A stretch of 64,000 nt of DNA from Uloborus plumipes (GCA_038373865.1 JAXGGA010006493.1:1-64000); one strand, 5' to 3'. Shown: positions 1 to 14,800, counted from the stretch's first letter. Notes: a model not told the origin generated them from the letters alone. Translations and numbers: made by a program.

Positions 1-779
1 CTCACAGAAACCAACAGAAATCTTACCAAAGTTTAAAAGAAGAAGAAAGTTTTCTTTCCTAACTTCAAAAACAAAATAATACATTTTCCGAAATGACATA
101 CTTTAGAAAGAACGTTGCAATATCGCAATAAGATAGAAGTAAATATACTGAAATAGAATTGAATGCCAAATTGTAAAAAAGTCGCCAAAAAATAATTTTT
201 AATATTGTCTTTCATTATTTATTAAATGCAATTATTGCTGCAAATTACAGTCCAACAATAAATAATCACATTGCAAAAGTATATTTGGAGCAATTTTTTC
301 TTTTAAACTCAACTGATCCTAAAAATTTTAAGTATTAGTCATAGAAATTTCGTGCATTATTCTTCACAATGATAATAAAAACAATAAACATCGACAAAGA
401 TCAACCAGCAAACGATAAATTAAAAGCTAAATTCGTTCACTCAAGCCATTTGCTGCAATTTATATTGAAATAAATTAATAATGAAGTAAAATATGTTTTG
501 CAGACGATAAATTTAGAATGGTATCCTGTATTTTAAGGAAAGGACTCGATTTCTCATTTGATCGATAGGTGCCATCTTATCACGGTTTTTAATCTTTCAT
601 TTGACTAATTTTAATAAGGCTTGGAGTTTGGATTGTTACAAAAACAAATACATTTTTAAAATTATTAAGGGAAAAAGAACGAAATAAAAACGTGACCATG
701 GTAACAACATGAAAAGTTGATTTCCGTTGATAAAATAATTCATTTCATCTCTATTTTCAAACAAATTTTATTCGCGAGC
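1..779. other. AT-rich stretch without recognised genes
   Basis: No splice-bounded coding segment, RNA gene or clear repeat boundary is seen here. If the upstream MARS exons extend into this side, this is intronic DNA. Confidence 0.4.
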
Positions 780-1190
780 AAAGCCATTTTAGAATCGTTT
801 GGCTTGCTTTACTGAAGGTAAGCCTTGAATTTCGGGATTCTAAAAACAATTGTTACAGCTCTCCTGATGATCGTAGAAACTTCGAAAAAACGTCATTTTG
901 TGCAGAAAATTTCAAGCTTTCGAATGACATAAGACTTGAAAATGTGTATGGAATATTTCTTCCCTATTTTATCGAATTTCCTCTAAGAATTCGAATAGAA
1001 AAAGAACGAAATGGAATGTTCGAAAAATCGCTTCGAGGTGCAAAACTACATGCTACAAACTAATTTTGTGCCAAGTGGCATGAACATCGACCGAACGGTT
1101 TTGGCGCTACGCGCGTAACAGACAGACAGACAGAAAGAAAGAAGGACAGACAGAACCACCTTCAGCTTTATTATTAGTAGAGATAGCACA
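780..1190 (+). repeat. Dispersed repeat ending in (CAGA)n and TTTATTATTAGTAGAGAT
   Basis: A decayed element whose end reads acagacagacagacag, then cttcagctttattatt agtagagat, a 3' end I recall from many arthropod repeats. Its first half (about 880-1000) resembles 57360-57430 (gcagaaaa, cttTCGAATG, then TGTG and aATATTTC in the same order). Class not resolved (non-LTR or Helitron-like). Confidence 0.45.
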
Positions 1191-2442
1191 TTGGTTTTAT
1201 TTTTACAAAACCAATTTATCAACAAAATATGGACTATGTGGTTGGAAAAAAATTATGTGTTGCTTTGAAAACCAATTTTTTACCTATAAAAATTAATAAG
1301 TTTAAAACATTTGTATTTCGCCATCTTACCCCATCTTTGGGAGAGATAACCGATACCTTTGGGCACTGGTGCCGACTCCATGGGGCTTGGGGGAGTCGCC
1401 CCCCCCTCCCATAATTTGGGTGAATGTATTTTTTTAAGGAAGAGTAGCAAGTGCTTTTTTTTTTAGGATTTTTTTTTTTTGAGGATTGCTAATGATAAGT
1501 ATGGAGATTTTGTGGAATTTGTATGTATTTTAAACCCAGATACTAAAGACTGAGATCCTATTTAATATACTAAAGATGTTACTGTTCTCTCTGACTTGCA
1601 CTTTCAGGATTTAAGAGGAGTCTGCCACAGTACATCATATATGGAAGGAAAGTTTGCTAGACTTCAAAAGTGATTTTTGATTTATAACCAAAAGCTACTA
1701 TATGTACGCTACACGTCACAAAATTGAGCTGTAAAAATGTCCTTCAACATAAGTATCATGGTCTAGTTGAACCAGAAAATTTTGATCTATGGATTTAAAA
1801 TGAATACTAAAATGAGTGAGTTTTACAGAAGCAGATGTAATTGGATTTTACCGTCCGGAAAATCAGGTGTGCAACAGCTACTTGCATAACCTTTTACCAG
1901 CATTTTATGCTTCCTTTAGGAAGAGTTTCAAAAAGTAATTTTTGGGTTTTATAAGGTTTGTTTTGTGAAGAAGAGTTTTGCAAAAGGTTAGTTTTAAAAT
2001 GAAAAATACTGTGTGCACCAAAATGTGAAGAAACAGTATGGAAAAAAAACTACCATTGAAGCTAAGTCTTTATTTCTCATCCACAGAATTTTTTTTATGG
2101 ACCATAGTTTAGTCAAACAATTGTGAAAGCATATCTTATGTCTTAAGCCACTGGTTTCCAAACTTTTTATACCTGCATCTCCCTTTTCATAAAGAAATTA
2201 TTTTGCTCCTAGCAATTTTCGTACTGAACCAATTTCATAAATCTATCCTGCAGTTCTGATTTATTTACTGGGGTGGAAAAAAACCATTTGTTTTTATATG
2301 AGCAAACAACTCATACAACATTACAGAAAAATAGGTGTTTTAAATACCATGCACATGAAACATTAATACAATGTCAATCCAATGTGTGGGCTTGCTTCTG
2401 AACGCAAAATTTCTCAAGCCATGGCGACATTGAAAAGATATA

Positions 2443-3705
2443 CAGATGGGTGACAAAATAATACGAACACCTATGAAATATCAGAAATTCTTTATTAATA
2501 GGGATTTGGACCACCCTTTGACTGAATTACAGATTTAATATGACATGGGATCGATGCAGAAAGGTCATTGACAACGTTTAAAGAAATATTAAGCCATTCC
2601 TCTTGCAAAGCGACCTCTTTTTCTGAAAGATTTGATGAAAGTGGGAATCAGGAACAAAGTTTAGACTCCAAATATTGCCACAGATGTTCAATAATATTTA
2701 AGTCCGGAGACTTAGGGGGATAGGCGAGATGCTAAACTTCATTGTCATACTCTTTGAACCATGTTTGGACGCACCGAGCGGTGTGGATAGGGGCGTTGTC
2801 GTCTTGAAAAATCGGTCACTCTCCAAGCAATACAGTCTGTACAAAAGAATGAATATGATCCGCAAGAACGCTTAGATAGTCATTAGATTTGATTCTCTCA
2901 TGCAGACATACTAGTGACCCAAGACCATGCCAAAAAATCGCCCCCAAACAATAATGGAGCCACCTCCATGTTTCACAGTTGGTAAGAGCCATTCAGGATC
3001 AAATGCTTCTTTGGTGTGATCTCCAGACACAAACGCGTCCAGTGGTCTGAAATAAGGTGAAGGATAATTCATCGGACCATATTACCTGCTGCCACTGCTC
3101 TGGGGACCAGCTTTTGTGACCTCTACACCACTGACGGTTCTTGAAAGCATTTGTTGCAGCCACTAAGGGTTTACGAATTCCCACTCTCCCACAAATGTTT
3201 GCTGCATGAAGTTCTCTTTGAACAGTTCTTGTTGAAACAGGGTCCTGAAGATGACTGTTCATGACTGATGTTATCTCGGATAACGATTGCTTGTGTTTTC
3301 AAGCTACTACACGCTTCAAGACACATCTAACCCTATCATCAAGCTTTGACTTTCGACCACTGTTTTGCTTTGAAGACTTCGTCTTACCTTCTTTCATGTA
3401 TGCTGTCATAACGACTGATACAGTACTTCTTGCAAACCCCAAAAGGTTTGCTATTTCTGTCACCGATGCTCCACTTTACCCAAACAATCATCCCTCTTTG
3501 GAATTCTGACAGGTCAGACATTTCACCCTATAAAAGCTAGTTAGATAAACTCGTGCAACACAGATGACTAATGTTGAGAGACTAATAGCTTCCTCTTCAC
3601 GCTCACTAGGGGGCAGAGTTCTGTTGCAGGTGGCGTGGCATTGCTGCAGGTGTAAAATAAGTCACGCTTTTTGACAGGTGTTTGTATTATTTTGTCACCC
3701 ATCTG
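2443..3705 (-). mobile_element. Tc1-like DNA transposon, decayed
   Basis: About 1.26 kb bounded by inverted repeats CAGATGGGTGACAAAATAAT and its complement, with TA at 2441-2442 and 3706-3707 as the target duplication. The minus strand carries a transposase pseudogene over nearly the whole length, so it is a full-length but dead copy of the autonomous class. Confidence 0.9.
2495..3521 (-). pseudogene. Tc1-like transposase pseudogene
   Basis: Starts MSDLSEFQRGMIVW at 3521 and ends KGGPNPY at 2495. Recognisable DDE pieces are WSDELSF (first Asp), FQDDNAPIHTA (second Asp) and PPKSPDLNIIEHLWQYLE (Glu). It is broken by a frameshift near 3010-3020 (after VCVWRSH) and by in-frame stops before PIFQDD and before HLAYPP, which are TGG or similar codons lost by point mutation. 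Not functional. Confidence 0.88.
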
Positions 3706-4513
3706 TATATGCTCTTTGTGTGGATGCTCAAATGTGAAGGACGCATTGCTGATTCTTATTTTCTGAGGCTGATTTGATTTTTACTTTTTCTGTATCTAAA
3801 GTATAGAAGAAAGTCTTGGTTTGGTAAGAAATTTCAAATTTCAATGCATTGAGCCGTTTGTAGGATGTGCTGAGTATTTTGACCATTTTTGGAAACATCT
3901 ATTTTTTTAAAAAATATTTGTGTGTGTATGTTTTTTGCATGTATGTGATCTTAATTTTGTGGATGCTGTTTTTCAAAGATTGCTGTATGAAACGGAATGA
4001 AATTTGGTGTGTATATATATATGTCCGCCATGTGAATTGATGCTCATTAGATTTTGGCGCCAATTCCACCAGGGTAGGGGAAGGGGTTGAAGGATTTTGC
4101 GTTTTATCTGTTATACATGACTGCTCTATCTCAGGAAGTAAAAGGTGTAATCGAACAAAAATTTGTATAACAGGATAAAAAAGCTGATTCTATTTTGTTG
4201 CCCATAGCTTAAAGGGGTGTGGTGCAATCAAGCATTTTTTTGTTCATTTGAAACTGTTGTATCTCAAGAAGTAATGCTTTGATTTCAATAAAATTTGGAA
4301 GAATGTAAACCAACAGAAACAGGCACTGATTCAGCTTTGGCCTTAATTGCTCCAAGGGGCGCTGATTATAGTCATCTTTTGGATTTAATTAAATTAACAA
4401 TGTGAAAGATAAATCACATTAGAATATTTCCATTTGTAATTCACGCTATTCAATTTTTGTAGACAATCAAAGTCATCTAAATGATAACTATTGCCATTTT
4501 TTATTTCTAATTA

Positions 4514-5148
4514 CCGTATTTTCGGGGAGATAAGCCGCACCACCTTATATGCCGCACTTCACAAAATTCGGGAGTATAAGCAGCATAAAACAGTTAAAAA
4601 TTGAATCTGCAAAAATGTACGCTGCAGTATACTCCTATTGACATTGTTCAAAAACAAAGACAATAATTAAAACGTTGTGACATTTTGGCGATAACTGCAA
4701 CTTATAGTAACCCTGGCCTCTTGCTGGTTAGTTTCTACGGCAACCTTATTTCCCATTCCTTCAGCAATGAGCAGCGATTTTTTATATTTTTTTTCCTTTG
4801 GATTCCTCATAGTTAGTTTTTTTTTTTTTCTTAATTTATTCCTGTTCCTTATCACAGGCGATTTTGATTTTTTATTTGCTTTTCTTGGTTTGGATTCGTT
4901 TATTAGATATGTTGGTTATTGTTGATGTTTTTTTTCTTAATTTATTTAGATGTTAGACTCTAATTTGCTTTGTTTTAGGTAATGAATAAACATAATATGT
5001 ACTTTAAAAAAACAAAAAAGTCAAACAAAAAAAAAAAAAAAACTTTTACATTGTATAAGCCGCCATGGCGTATAAGCCATAAGCCGCAGGAGATAAAATT
5101 CAGCTTTTAAACAGGTATAAGCCGCAGTTTATCTACCCGAAAATACGG
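4514..5148. mobile_element. TA-flanked MITE, TIR CCGTATTTTCGGG
   Basis: 635 bp between TA dinucleotides. Ends are CCGTATTTTCGGGGAGATAA and, inverted, CCGTATTTTCGGGTAGATAA. Both termini repeat a taagccgc motif. No transposase; a short Lys-rich open frame inside (4667-4855, minus) is not convincing. TA duplication fits a Tc1/mariner-type non-autonomous element. Confidence 0.8.
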
Positions 5149-5757
5149 TAAATAAAATTCTTGCAATTGAAATACGCAAGACTTTTAAAATGGCTTTTGA
5201 TTTTCGTGCTTTGATTCTGCTTTTGTGGGAATGCTTCGTTAAATTGAAAATATGCAAGGTTCTCAAATTTTTGAGTAATTTTATTTTGTATTCCTGTTAT
5301 TTTATAGTAACCCTATGCAAATAGATGTTCAAAACTCTTTGTTTGCACATGCAAAGGAAAAACATTCTTTGTGCAGGAATTGGTGCTAAAAATTTAATGG
5401 CAATGAATTAAGATCGCCAATTTCCTAATTATTGAAACCTTTTTGTTTTTGCGAACAGCAGAATTTTATTGTCGCGATTACTTGAGCAGTAAGATCTAAA
5501 ATAGATATGGAAGAAAATTTTTGTATTGGCCACAACATGCTAGTGCTTGTATATGTGAGTGTATTGAGAGGATAATAGCTGTGAATGGCCTTTAAAATTA
5601 TTCAATTCCTCCATGTGGACTTATACTCAGAGGTTGGAAACCGCTGTTTGTGGTATTTTTTAAATTCTTGTATGTTTTTCATTCTCTTAGAAATTAATTT
5701 AAATATTTGCATACTGATTACATTTCTGAAAGCTTGTGTGGTTGATGTATTTTACAG

Positions 5758-5874
5758 GTTGCCTAAGAAAGGGGAAAGAAATATAATAGTTACAAGTGCT
5801 TTACCCTATGTCAACAATATACCACACTTAGGAAACATAATTGGATCAGTTCTTAGTGCAGATGTCTTTGCTAG
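5758..5874 (+). CDS. MARS1: MARS exon with HIGH-type motif (HLGN)
   Basis: Acceptor tttacag ends at 5757 and the donor gtatga starts at 5875. It encodes [20 protein letters not shown], then IPHLGN, the start of the Rossmann catalytic fold with the ATP-binding HLGN signature. The first base completes a codon begun in an upstream exon that is not visible. An in-frame ATG at 5585 exists, but the sequence between is pyrimidine-rich intron, so I do not use it as a start. Confidence 0.95.
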
Positions 5875-8800
5875 GTATGAGTGCTATTGCAGATTTTTTT
5901 CTTCTGAGCAGTATGTATCTATGTGCACGATTCAAGATTTCAATTGTTATTTTTTGAAAAAATTACAGGTACTGTAGAATACGGGGCTACAATACTCTTT
6001 ATATTTGTGGAACAGATGAGTATGGTACAGCAACTGAAACCAAAGCTATTGAACTTGGAATGACACCTCAAGAAATCTGTGATAAATTTAACAAACTGCA
6101 TACTGATATTTATAAATGGTTTAACATTTCCTTTGACTTATTTGGTAGAACAACTACTTCGCAGCAAACAGAGTATGTAATATTTTGCTTTATTTTTAAC
6201 TTCTGTTAAGATTTATTTACTATCGATGAAACATTGTAAAATTTCTTAGAATGATTTTAGTTTACTTTCAGAATTGCTCAGGACATTTTCAAAAAATTAC
6301 ATGCTAAGGATTTGCTGACAAGTGAAACTGTAGAACAGTTGTATTGCGAAAAATGCAAGAGGTAAATTTTATTTACTCTTTTTTTTTTTTAAACTTGAAA
6401 TGGTAACGAACGAAAAAAAAAAAAAAAAAAACATAAACAGTACTCTTTTTCATGTGGTTAACTTATAGAAAATGTTGTAAATGCACTCAGAAAAGGAAGT
6501 TTTTTTGCTCAAATAACTGTTGGTTATTTGAAGTGTCTGCTATTGAGAGTGAATTATATTGAATTACCCATATTGAAGGACTGGCACTCACAAAAAGGTC
6601 CACTGATTAGAGTGTGAACCGCCATTTGGGAGTGTCCGTTAAAAGATAACTTTAACTTTGTACGAAAAAAAGTTTTATTCTGTACAAGAATGACATATCT
6701 GAAACTAAGGAAAAGAGCTGCACCAGGCTATGTTTCAGAAGAAAGTGAAGAAAAACATCAATTTTTTGTGTAATTTTGAAATTAATGTGTTATTTATCAC
6801 AAGACTCCTATTGCTTTTTTTTTTTTCATTCTCTATGGATTCTCATTTTCCCCATTCACTCTCTACATACGTAACATGTAATAATCCAAATAATTTTGAA
6901 CCAAATATTATTTGGATTATGATATGTATGTAGAAAATGAATGGGGGCAGCTCTAAAACATAGCAATAAATTAATTCCATAAGTAAAATTCTATTTATTA
7001 AAATGTCTTTAAAATTGGTTTCATGGTGGCAAATTGTAACATTTTATTAAATACAAAGAAAATATATAAAAAAAATTAGTTTTAAAATCGGTTTTTTATT
7101 ATTCCTGTAAGTTTGCAAAAAATAGCTGTTCCCTTTCACTGAGGTCCTCACATTCTAAAAAAAATTCTTTGTTCTAAGGATCCTAAATAAAAAATCCTCG
7201 AATTCTAATTTTTGAGAGCAAAATGCGTTTGATTCAATTGCTATCCAACCAACAGTGCTCAGAAGTTGAGTGTACTTCTAAGCCCAATTTTTTTTTAAAA
7301 CATTTATTGCATAAAATATGATACGTATCATTCCTTAACATTTGGGATGTGATCTTTAAGTGGCTGTTTATTAAAATTTTTCTTCAGTAAAAAAAAAAAG
7401 AGTTCTTTCAAATCAGAGGAGATAATTTAATAACCAAACATGGTTTAAAACAAGCATATCATAACTGCCCTTATCTGACTGAATTCTATGATTATAGGGA
7501 TTTGTTAAATATTTTGAGATTAACAATATAGATGAATGTTTTTGTCGTATGTCGTCCCTCATATCAGTTTTAATTGCGGATAAAGTATTTTTCTCATAGA
7601 TATCTCTTTGCAAGTGAGTGTATCAAGTTCTTTTTGCCAATAAAGAGAAACTTAGCTCTTTTGATAGCAATCAAAATCTTTGCAAGGCATGACTAGTTTG
7701 CAAAACAGAATGACTAGTCCACTTAAGACAAAATGTAGTTTAACCTGAAATATGCTTTTACATACATTTATGACCATTGTATTCACATTATAATCTTTTT
7801 TTACAAAATTTTCATAATGTCCCCAATTGTCTTGGATTTAAAATTCATAAGGTAACCATTTACCCAATTTTAGTGCACAAAATCACTAGGAATGTAAAAA
7901 TGAAATTTAAAAATGCAAATACGAAAATTTTGAATTGGCAATGCCACTGACAACTGAATTCCATTTCATGGTGGTCTGAAGTAATTTTCTCTGATCTCAC
8001 CTGTGAACTACCAATGTTTTCAAGTCGCTTTGACGTTATTTGAGCTATATGTAGGAGTGGAGTATAAGAAGCTCCTGTGACATATTAGACCTGTGTCATA
8101 TCCTAATGGTTTTGACCTTTGATTGCAATTCAGCCTTAAGTTTTTTTTTCTCTTATCATGAAATTTGGGTTTTAACCATGTTGTAGTAAGCTACATGTTA
8201 GATTTCTGGTAGATGTGTACATTTGTGACTCGCCCAGCTTCCTTATCACAGTTATTGTCATTACTATGTTGCTTTATTTAATACTAAATGTGTAATGGGT
8301 ATTTTTGTTTGAAAAATGTCTCAAAAAAAAGTCTCCTGTTTTGAGATTCATTTTTTGTTTTCAAAGATTTCTTGCAGATAGATTTGTGGAAGGAACTTGT
8401 CCATTTTGTGCATATGAAGATGCAAGAGGAGATCAGTGTGATAAATGTGGTAAACTCATTAATGCACCTGAGCTGAAAAATTCAAAGTGCAAATTATGCA
8501 AAACCAGTCCGCACATGCGAGCTTCAAAGCACCTTTTTTTGAATCTACCAAAGGTATGAAATGTAAAAATAGTGCTCATATTTATGTAACATTTTGTAAA
8601 CTATTTAATCTAAGTGTCGTTTTAAAAGAAATTATAAATGTATGTTCTAATTGTATACATATACAGTGAATACATTTACTAATTTACAAGAAAAAAAGTT
8701 TGAATCGGAGTATTCCCTCACTTTTGACAGGAGAGGTGGAACTGACAGACACACATATAAGTAACCAGTGGCGTACATAGCGCCCCCGCAACCCCCGCAG

Positions 8801-11800
8801 CGCGAGGGGGGGGCGCAAGAGGTTTGAGGGTGCCCGATCCAGAAAAATAGCGCTAAAGGTTACACGGGGAAAATATTTTTTACATTTTAATAGGGGGTGG
8901 GGGGCGCATTTACAAATCTTGCTGGGGGACGCACCTTAGTCTATGTACGCTACTGTAAGTAACCATCCTATAACTTTTACTTAAAAAATGTGCATTAGTT
9001 CAATAGGTTTTTTAAGCGAATGATTTAACCTTTTTAAATTCTATATTATTATCATTGTGGTATTCTACCTTTTGTTTCAGAAACAGTTATTTATTGTTTA
9101 TGAACATTTGCAAAAAAATGGCCGACTAATAAAAATTTACTGTCATGTGGCAATCCTTTTGGAGTAACTTTTCAAACACAGATATACATAGATTTTGCAC
9201 AAGCCAAAAGCTTTTGAACAAACCTCTTTAGTGGTAGAAAACTCAATAGAATTTTGATCTCAAAATTTTTTAAGGTGTTGTATTTGACCTTAAATTGTTG
9301 AAAATTGCAATTTTTGACTATCACTATTCTCCTCACCCTCTCTGAACGCTGCAGTTTCTTTATTAGTGAAGCTTAAAGCAAGACTGCAGAATGGAATCAT
9401 GTATAGTTTCAAGATTAAATTTTAAAATTTGGCATTCAAGCTGCAACAAATCCAAGCCACCTTGAAGCCTGCCTATACTTAAGATGATTTTTCCTTTATA
9501 AGTGTGGCACTTTATTCTAGACTTAGCACACATATTCTGGCAAACATTGCATTCCACGAGTAGAGATTCATCCAGTTTTATCAGTAGTTTTATTTATGTA
9601 ATGATTGTTCTAAAGTATGTATACTTCATAATTAAAATCCACATCATCTCACATTATGTGAATGAACGTTTATAGCCAATTTTTTTGGGGGAAGGGGATG
9701 TAGGTCAGACAAATATTCATACCACTTGTGCATCAGTTTCGCAGTTGCTGTTGTAGTAAATTGTATTATCTTACTAATGTTAGATTTACAACTCAATCTC
9801 TGTCTAATATGCACAATAAAGGTGGGTGTCTTTTTGCGTCTTGTTTGAAGTTTTATCTGTTAAATTTTTACATATTAGTTATTTACTTTTTTTATTTACA
9901 GATAGAGCCTTCTCTGAAACATTATCTAGACCGAGCCACCAATGATGGACATTGGTCAAACACAGCAAAAGTCATAGCTTATTCTTGGCTTAAAGATGGT
10001 TTAAAACCTCGATGTATAACTAGAGATTTGAAATGGGGAACACCTGTTCCGTTGGAAGGATTTACTGATAAAGTAAAAAAATTTTTGGAATGTTGTTTGA
10101 AAATTAATCATTTAATTGCTTATATTGACTTTATTAAGATGTTCCTGCTCATCCTTTTATTTGTTTTAACAAAATGTTTTTCATTTGATTCTTTAATTTT
10201 CTAAATTCTTTTTTATTGATTGAGACATTTTTTTTCACATTGCTGTAAATAGAATTTTTTTTCTATTTTGTTTAATTCATTAAGAAGAAAAATATGTAAT
10301 TTAACCAGAGTTTGATATGGTTAAATATTTGCGGTCTGAAATCTGTAATTATATTAAATTGTAACATCAAAATCATTGATGAAGTAAAATACTTTATTTT
10401 TAGATATGTGAATGTTTAAATAGGAGCAATTGCAAAAGTTACCCAAATAAGTATTATACAGGGTGTCCACTCCAATCGTGGACCAATAGCTAATTTCTAA
10501 ACCGTTAGAGATAAGCATATAGTTTATTTTGGAAAAAATCTTCAAATTACGAAAGAAATTTTGGGTCTATTCAATGTTTTTCAAAAAATCAAATTTTGAA
10601 AGAGTTACGAAATTTAAATTTTTATACAGCCCCCTAGTCCTAGCAATCATATTTAGTAAAACATTCTTGACACTATAACGTTTAAAACTTAAAAAAAATC
10701 ACTGTTCTACGACAAAAATTGACCGAGTTATGACGTTTTGAAAAATCAAGATTTTGAAGGGTTTCGCATACGGTCCCTCTCGATGACGTCATGAAACAAT
10801 GCAAAATCTTGATTTTTCAAAACGTCATAACTCGGTCAATTTTTGTGGTAGAAGAGTGATTTTTTTTAAGTTTTAAACGTTACAGTGTCAAGAATGTTTT
10901 ACTAAATATGATTGATAGGACTGGGGGGCTGTATAAAAATTTAAATTTCGTAACTCTTTCAAAATTTGATTTTTTGAAAAACATTGAATAGACCCAAAAT
11001 TCTTTTCGTAATTTGGAGATTTTTTTCTAAATAAACTATATGCTTATCTCTAACGGTTTAGAAATTGGCTATTGGTCCACGATTGGAGTGGACACCCTGT
11101 ATACAAATGTTGTTTTTTTTTCAACCTCCAATAGGTTATGAAAAAAAAGATGAAAAGATGAAAATACAAAAAAAAAGTTATCATCTAAAGTAATGTACAA
11201 TGCAGGTTATTTCTCTACATAATCACCTTGACGATTAAGGCATTTGTTGTATCTGTGAACAAGTTTTACCATACCCTCCTCATAAAATGTTGACGCCAAT
11301 GATTGAAAGTGAATTTTGATGGTGTTTTTGAGTTCCACGTCAGTTTGGAAGCGCTGGCCCCAAGACCTAGCTTCAAGGTGCTAAGCTAAGTTCAGGGAAC
11401 GGACGAAACTCACTTGCTACTACGTCGGGACTAAATAGTGGGTATTCCAAACTGTCCCATTGACGTTGCTGAAGGAGCCATTGGGTTAGATGGACTCTGT
11501 GAGAACGGGCATTGTCATGGATAATAACAATTCCAGTAGTCAGCACGACTCTTCATTTGTTTTGAATAGCCTCTATGAACCTTGTTAAGTTTCACCATAT
11601 GAATCAGCAGCAATCCGCAAAACACTTCTGAATTCACATTTGGCAGGAGAATATATACATCAACTAAATAGATGTGATATTTTTGATTTTATAATTTGAG
11701 TTTACCTACATTTAATGGCCATATGTTCATAAAAAATTAGTAGCTAAATGATATTATTTAGCATAATATTATGATATAATTTAATATTTTAAATATGGAG

Positions 11801-14800
11801 TTGCACTACTTTTATAAGAATGACACATTTATTGTTATTTTTATGTACTTATTCTGTTTCCTGATTTTCTTGAATTCCATTTCATGTTTTATGGTAGTTA
11901 TATTTATGAAGTGAGTAATTGTATCATCAGTCATAGAAAAAACAAAGCCATAGAATAACTTTAAAGTATCTTTAAACTCTACTCTACACTTGTGTAAACA
12001 GAAAACTAATTACTATAAGAAGTCAAAACTTACATGTAACATTATGGAATGTCAACTGTAATAAAATATCAGTTATGTTTTCTTTAAGTCTATTAAAACT
12101 TGACTTCTAGGATTATTTTCTTTTCGCCTAAATGGTGCGTTAATGAAATTAAACTTACATTAATGTTTTTTTTTCCGAATTTTATTTTATTTTATGTTGG
12201 TATATCATGTATAAAAATGTATTTCCCAGCTTTTTAATAATTTTTGTAATGTCTCTTTTAGGTATTTTATGTTTGGTTTGATGCTCCTATTGGTTATCTC
12301 TCTATAACTGCTAATTACACCAAAGATTGGGAAAAGTGGTGGAAACAACCAGATATGGTTCAGCTTTATCAATTCATGGCTAAAGATAATGTTCCGTTCC
12401 ATGCAATAATATTCCCTGCATCACAAATTGGTACACAAGAAAACTACACAATTGTAAATCATCTAAGTGCAACTGGTAATTTTGCTATTTTTCTATCAAC
12501 AATGTTGGTAAATTTTTGTTGCTTTAAGAGTCAGAATTTTTTTTGTATTTACAATGAACTTAACCAGAATTGTTCATTTGAGCACTTAAGTAATTATCTA
12601 TAGTTTCTCTATTTGTACGCCATATTGAAAACCCAAGGCTGTGGTGTGTTAAGAAAAAAAGTGATTGCCAATGGGTGGTTTGCTAAGGATCCACCAATGT
12701 TAATTTTCTTAATTAGTTTTGAACTAGTACAGGGAATGCAATGAGCCATTTTACCTACATATGATTATTAACATTAAGATAAACAATGTCATATTTAATA
12801 AAAAAGTTGTTCTTAGTACCAGATACAATTAAGTAATCGAAAAAGAAAATGGATAAATAAAACTAAATTAAAGAAAATTGTGAAAATTCATTTTCTTTGT
12901 GTTAGCAATAAGGATTAAAAGTATTTTTGGGTTCTGTTTCAAAAAAAAAAAAAAAAAAAAATAAATCATATTATTTCCTCTTTTGAAACATCACAAAAAA
13001 AAAAAAAAAAATGTTCAGTGTTTCAGGGCCTCTGTCATTTTTGCTTAAGATTATGGAGTCCACAAAAGTTTCAATGAGAACCATAGTTTTACAATCATTA
13101 CTTAAAGATCTAACACAAGGCTCCATGTTGTGCAACCATGTGGTATTGTGCCAGAAAATAAGCGTATTCTGTATTAATCTTTAGACAAAGTAAATGTCAT
13201 AAAAAAATGCTGCTTTTCATTTAATCAGTAATTTTATATCACTATTTATGTTTCATATGATTGGTTGTCTCATCATGATAACTTTAAATGAAGCAGGGAA
13301 AAGAAAAGTGCTGTAAATCGGTTATATCTCAATTTGAGAAACCAAGTGTTTTATTAACAGTACTGTAAAAAAATTCATGTAAAAACTTCCGTATTCAGTC
13401 ATTTTAACTTGTGTTAAATTGTGGTGATTTGAACGTAACTTTAACTGGATATTTTTGAAAAATGAACTACATTTCTTTTCTTTTCAACAGCTCAAATGTA
13501 GAGGGAGGAATGGCATTCTTAAGAATATCTTCAGTGATAATTGCATCACATATTATTTAGCCCTATTAAGGATTAATAATTATTTCTACAAAAGTGACTA
13601 TAACCTACTGGAAACCATGAATAATACAATCTTGTTTTGAGTTGTTGAGAGTCTACTTAGTAAGTTTTGGGGATTAAAACTATTGGAGAAAATATTTTCT
13701 TAGGACAGTTAAGTTTGACTTTACAATAGTAGTGAGTGTGCTTCCAATCAGATCACTACACAATATTTTAAATGAAAGAATCTTTTTTTAATGGATACTA
13801 TGTGTATTTTTTTTCCTGTAAGAAACTAACTACTTTTGGAAATTTTTACGTGGCGCTTTAGTTAGGTTATTTGTTTTAATGAGTTTTTTAAGTTTCTAGT
13901 CTTCATCCCAAGTTCTTTGCTTATAACTAATTTTCTAGAACAATTTAATGTAAGATGCTCATCATTTTTGATTTTCCTTGTATAAATTTTGTGAAACTTC
14001 ACTTCGTTTCAAGTTTTCATTTCACTTAATTAAAAAATATTGTAGGTTACTTAATCACATTGATAAGTTTACTTTTTTATGTATAACAAAAACTGGTTTT
14101 CACATTTCTTATTTAGAGTATCTAAATTATGAAGATGCAAAATTTTCAAAAAGTAGAGGCATTGGTGTATTTGGAGATAATGCTAAAGATACTGGAATTC
14201 CATCTGACATATGGAGATTTTATTTACTGTATATTAGACCTGAAGCTCAAGTAAGTGAAAGCATTTTTCTGGGAGAACAGGGAAGTCCTTTCCCAAAGTA
14301 ATAGATTTTTTGCCTCAATCCTGAATTCTTATTATAATTTCATGATATTTTTAGTTTGATAATTGTCTTTGCTATTCCTTTAAGGATTGGGAAAGCACTG
14401 TGATTAACATGCATTTGGATTTAAAATTAAGTTTTATAATTATACATTAAACTAAATTTTGAAGCTATAAAAGTACTAACATCAAAAATAATAAGTGTTT
14501 CAATTCTCATGGTACTGACACTATTTCTTGTCATCAAAGCAGCATCATTTTACCAGTTTTTCATTACTTGTGTAGGAAGTCACTCCTCATTACTCGGAAT
14601 TACTGAAAAATTATAGTTAAAAAGTTACCATACATATATTTACAAACTGCAGGATTCAAAGTTTTTGTTGTAAGAATATTGTTTGAAAATCAGCATTTTA
14701 TATCTGAAAGCAAATAATGCTGTTAAACCTTGTTAAAGTGAACTAACTTTTTGTGAAATATTGCTTAACACACAAAAAAAAAAAACTCATTTGGTGAGTA

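Noticed and set aside
855..890. CTGATGA followed by GAAAC at about 868-885, hammerhead-like
   Set aside because: Only five bases separate the two core words, so no stem II can form.
5585..5757. In-frame ATG upstream of the first visible MARS exon as a possible start
   Set aside because: The stretch translates to a hydrophobic, pyrimidine-tract product and ends in a good tttacag acceptor; human MARS continues upstream with a GST-like domain, so this is intron.
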